DNA of 21,723 nucleotides. Source: Acidobacteriota bacterium (lineage in GTDB: Bacteria > Acidobacteriota > Blastocatellia > Pyrinomonadales > Pyrinomonadaceae). Below, in pieces: positions 21,608 through 21,723 of this stretch (the stretch's first letter is position 1; each line of letters begins with the position of its first letter). The stretch lies in NCBI GenBank assembly GCA_029862725.1, contig JAOTWT010000006.1, positions 1-21,723 on the forward strand. Reading direction: 5' to 3'. Below the pieces are notes generated by a model. It made no database searches. It was not told the DNA's origin and saw nothing but the letters and a program-made list of their open reading frames with translations. The position numbers and the translations under genes were made by a program.

Positions 21608-21723
21608 TTATCCCCGTTTCTTATTAGGCCGCTCTTTGTGTGCGAGTGTAATTCTTGCCGAATTGACGGGCGGAGTGAAGGGCGTGTCAGCACGCAGGTT
21701 GGCCGCCTTTTTCGAAACATCCA
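21608..21723 (-). CDS. C-terminal end of an unrecognised gene (runs off the right edge)
   Basis: On the minus strand a frame is open from the window edge to a TAA at 21608-21610. It gives 37 residues: DVSKKAANLRADTPFTPP, then VNSARITLAHKERPNKKRG. The proline-containing and then basic C-terminal tail and the absence of stops look like a genuine protein end, and it stops just before the heptamer array. Too little is present to name a family. It is on the same strand as xerC and could be co-transcribed with it. Confidence 0.5.
   Translation of the reverse strand, partial: DVSKKAANLRADTPFTPPVNSARITLAHKERPNKKRG

Overview
The window looks like chromosomal DNA of an Acidobacteriota bacterium, most likely class Blastocatellia (Pyrinomonadaceae-like). 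This rests on recall of gene families, not a search: DUF3857/transglutaminase secreted proteins, an S9B dipeptidyl peptidase, an NGG-repeat DUF4097-like secreted protein, Rhs-type C-terminal modules, a small CxxH/CxxC zinc-ribbon protein, and palindromic plus heptameric intergenic repeats. No rRNA, tRNA, CRISPR array or transposase was found.

Region by region. 1-3125 (+) is an accessory patch, more A+T-rich by eye than the rest. It holds the end of an unrecognised gene, a small orphan ORF, a lipoprotein-like protein resembling NTF2-fold immunity proteins, and an Rhs-like core remnant broken by an in-frame TAG. The remnant continues into a C-terminal module with an HExxHxxGxxD zinc-protease motif. 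A secreted protein with a TIMP/netrin-like pattern follows 13 bases later. This reads as an array of orphan toxin/immunity cassettes. 3233-7173 (-) is a coupled pair of DUF3857/transglutaminase-like proteins, one with an intact Cys-His-Asp triad and one without. 7406-8482 (+) is a class I aldolase, fbaB, with its own promoter and terminator. 8636-10030 (+) is a secreted NTF2-like protein.

10110-13549 (-) holds a secreted metallo-beta-lactamase-fold protein, a glyoxalase-II-like hydrolase, a double-PilZ protein with a long acidic tail, and a small unknown protein. 13800-14045 (+) is a zinc-ribbon microprotein. 14097-14422 (-) is a frameshifted GNAT acetyltransferase pseudogene. 14493-15455 (+) is a DHH/DHHA1 phosphoesterase. 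16011-16577 (-) is thpR. 16946-17770 (+) is the NGG-repeat protein. 18179-20365 (-) is the peptidase. 20553-21476 (-) is xerC. 21608 to the right edge (-) is the end of one more gene.

The intergenic spaces from 15456 to 21607 are filled with structured repeats: five copies of a multi-hairpin mosaic element, four of them in two tandem pairs, and several 7- or 9-base degenerate arrays, often in inverted pairs. In one case (17771-18178) the whole space between two convergent stop codons is array, element, element, inverted array. The two points most worth pursuing are the metalloprotease/TIMP-like candidate toxin-immunity pair and this repeat system.
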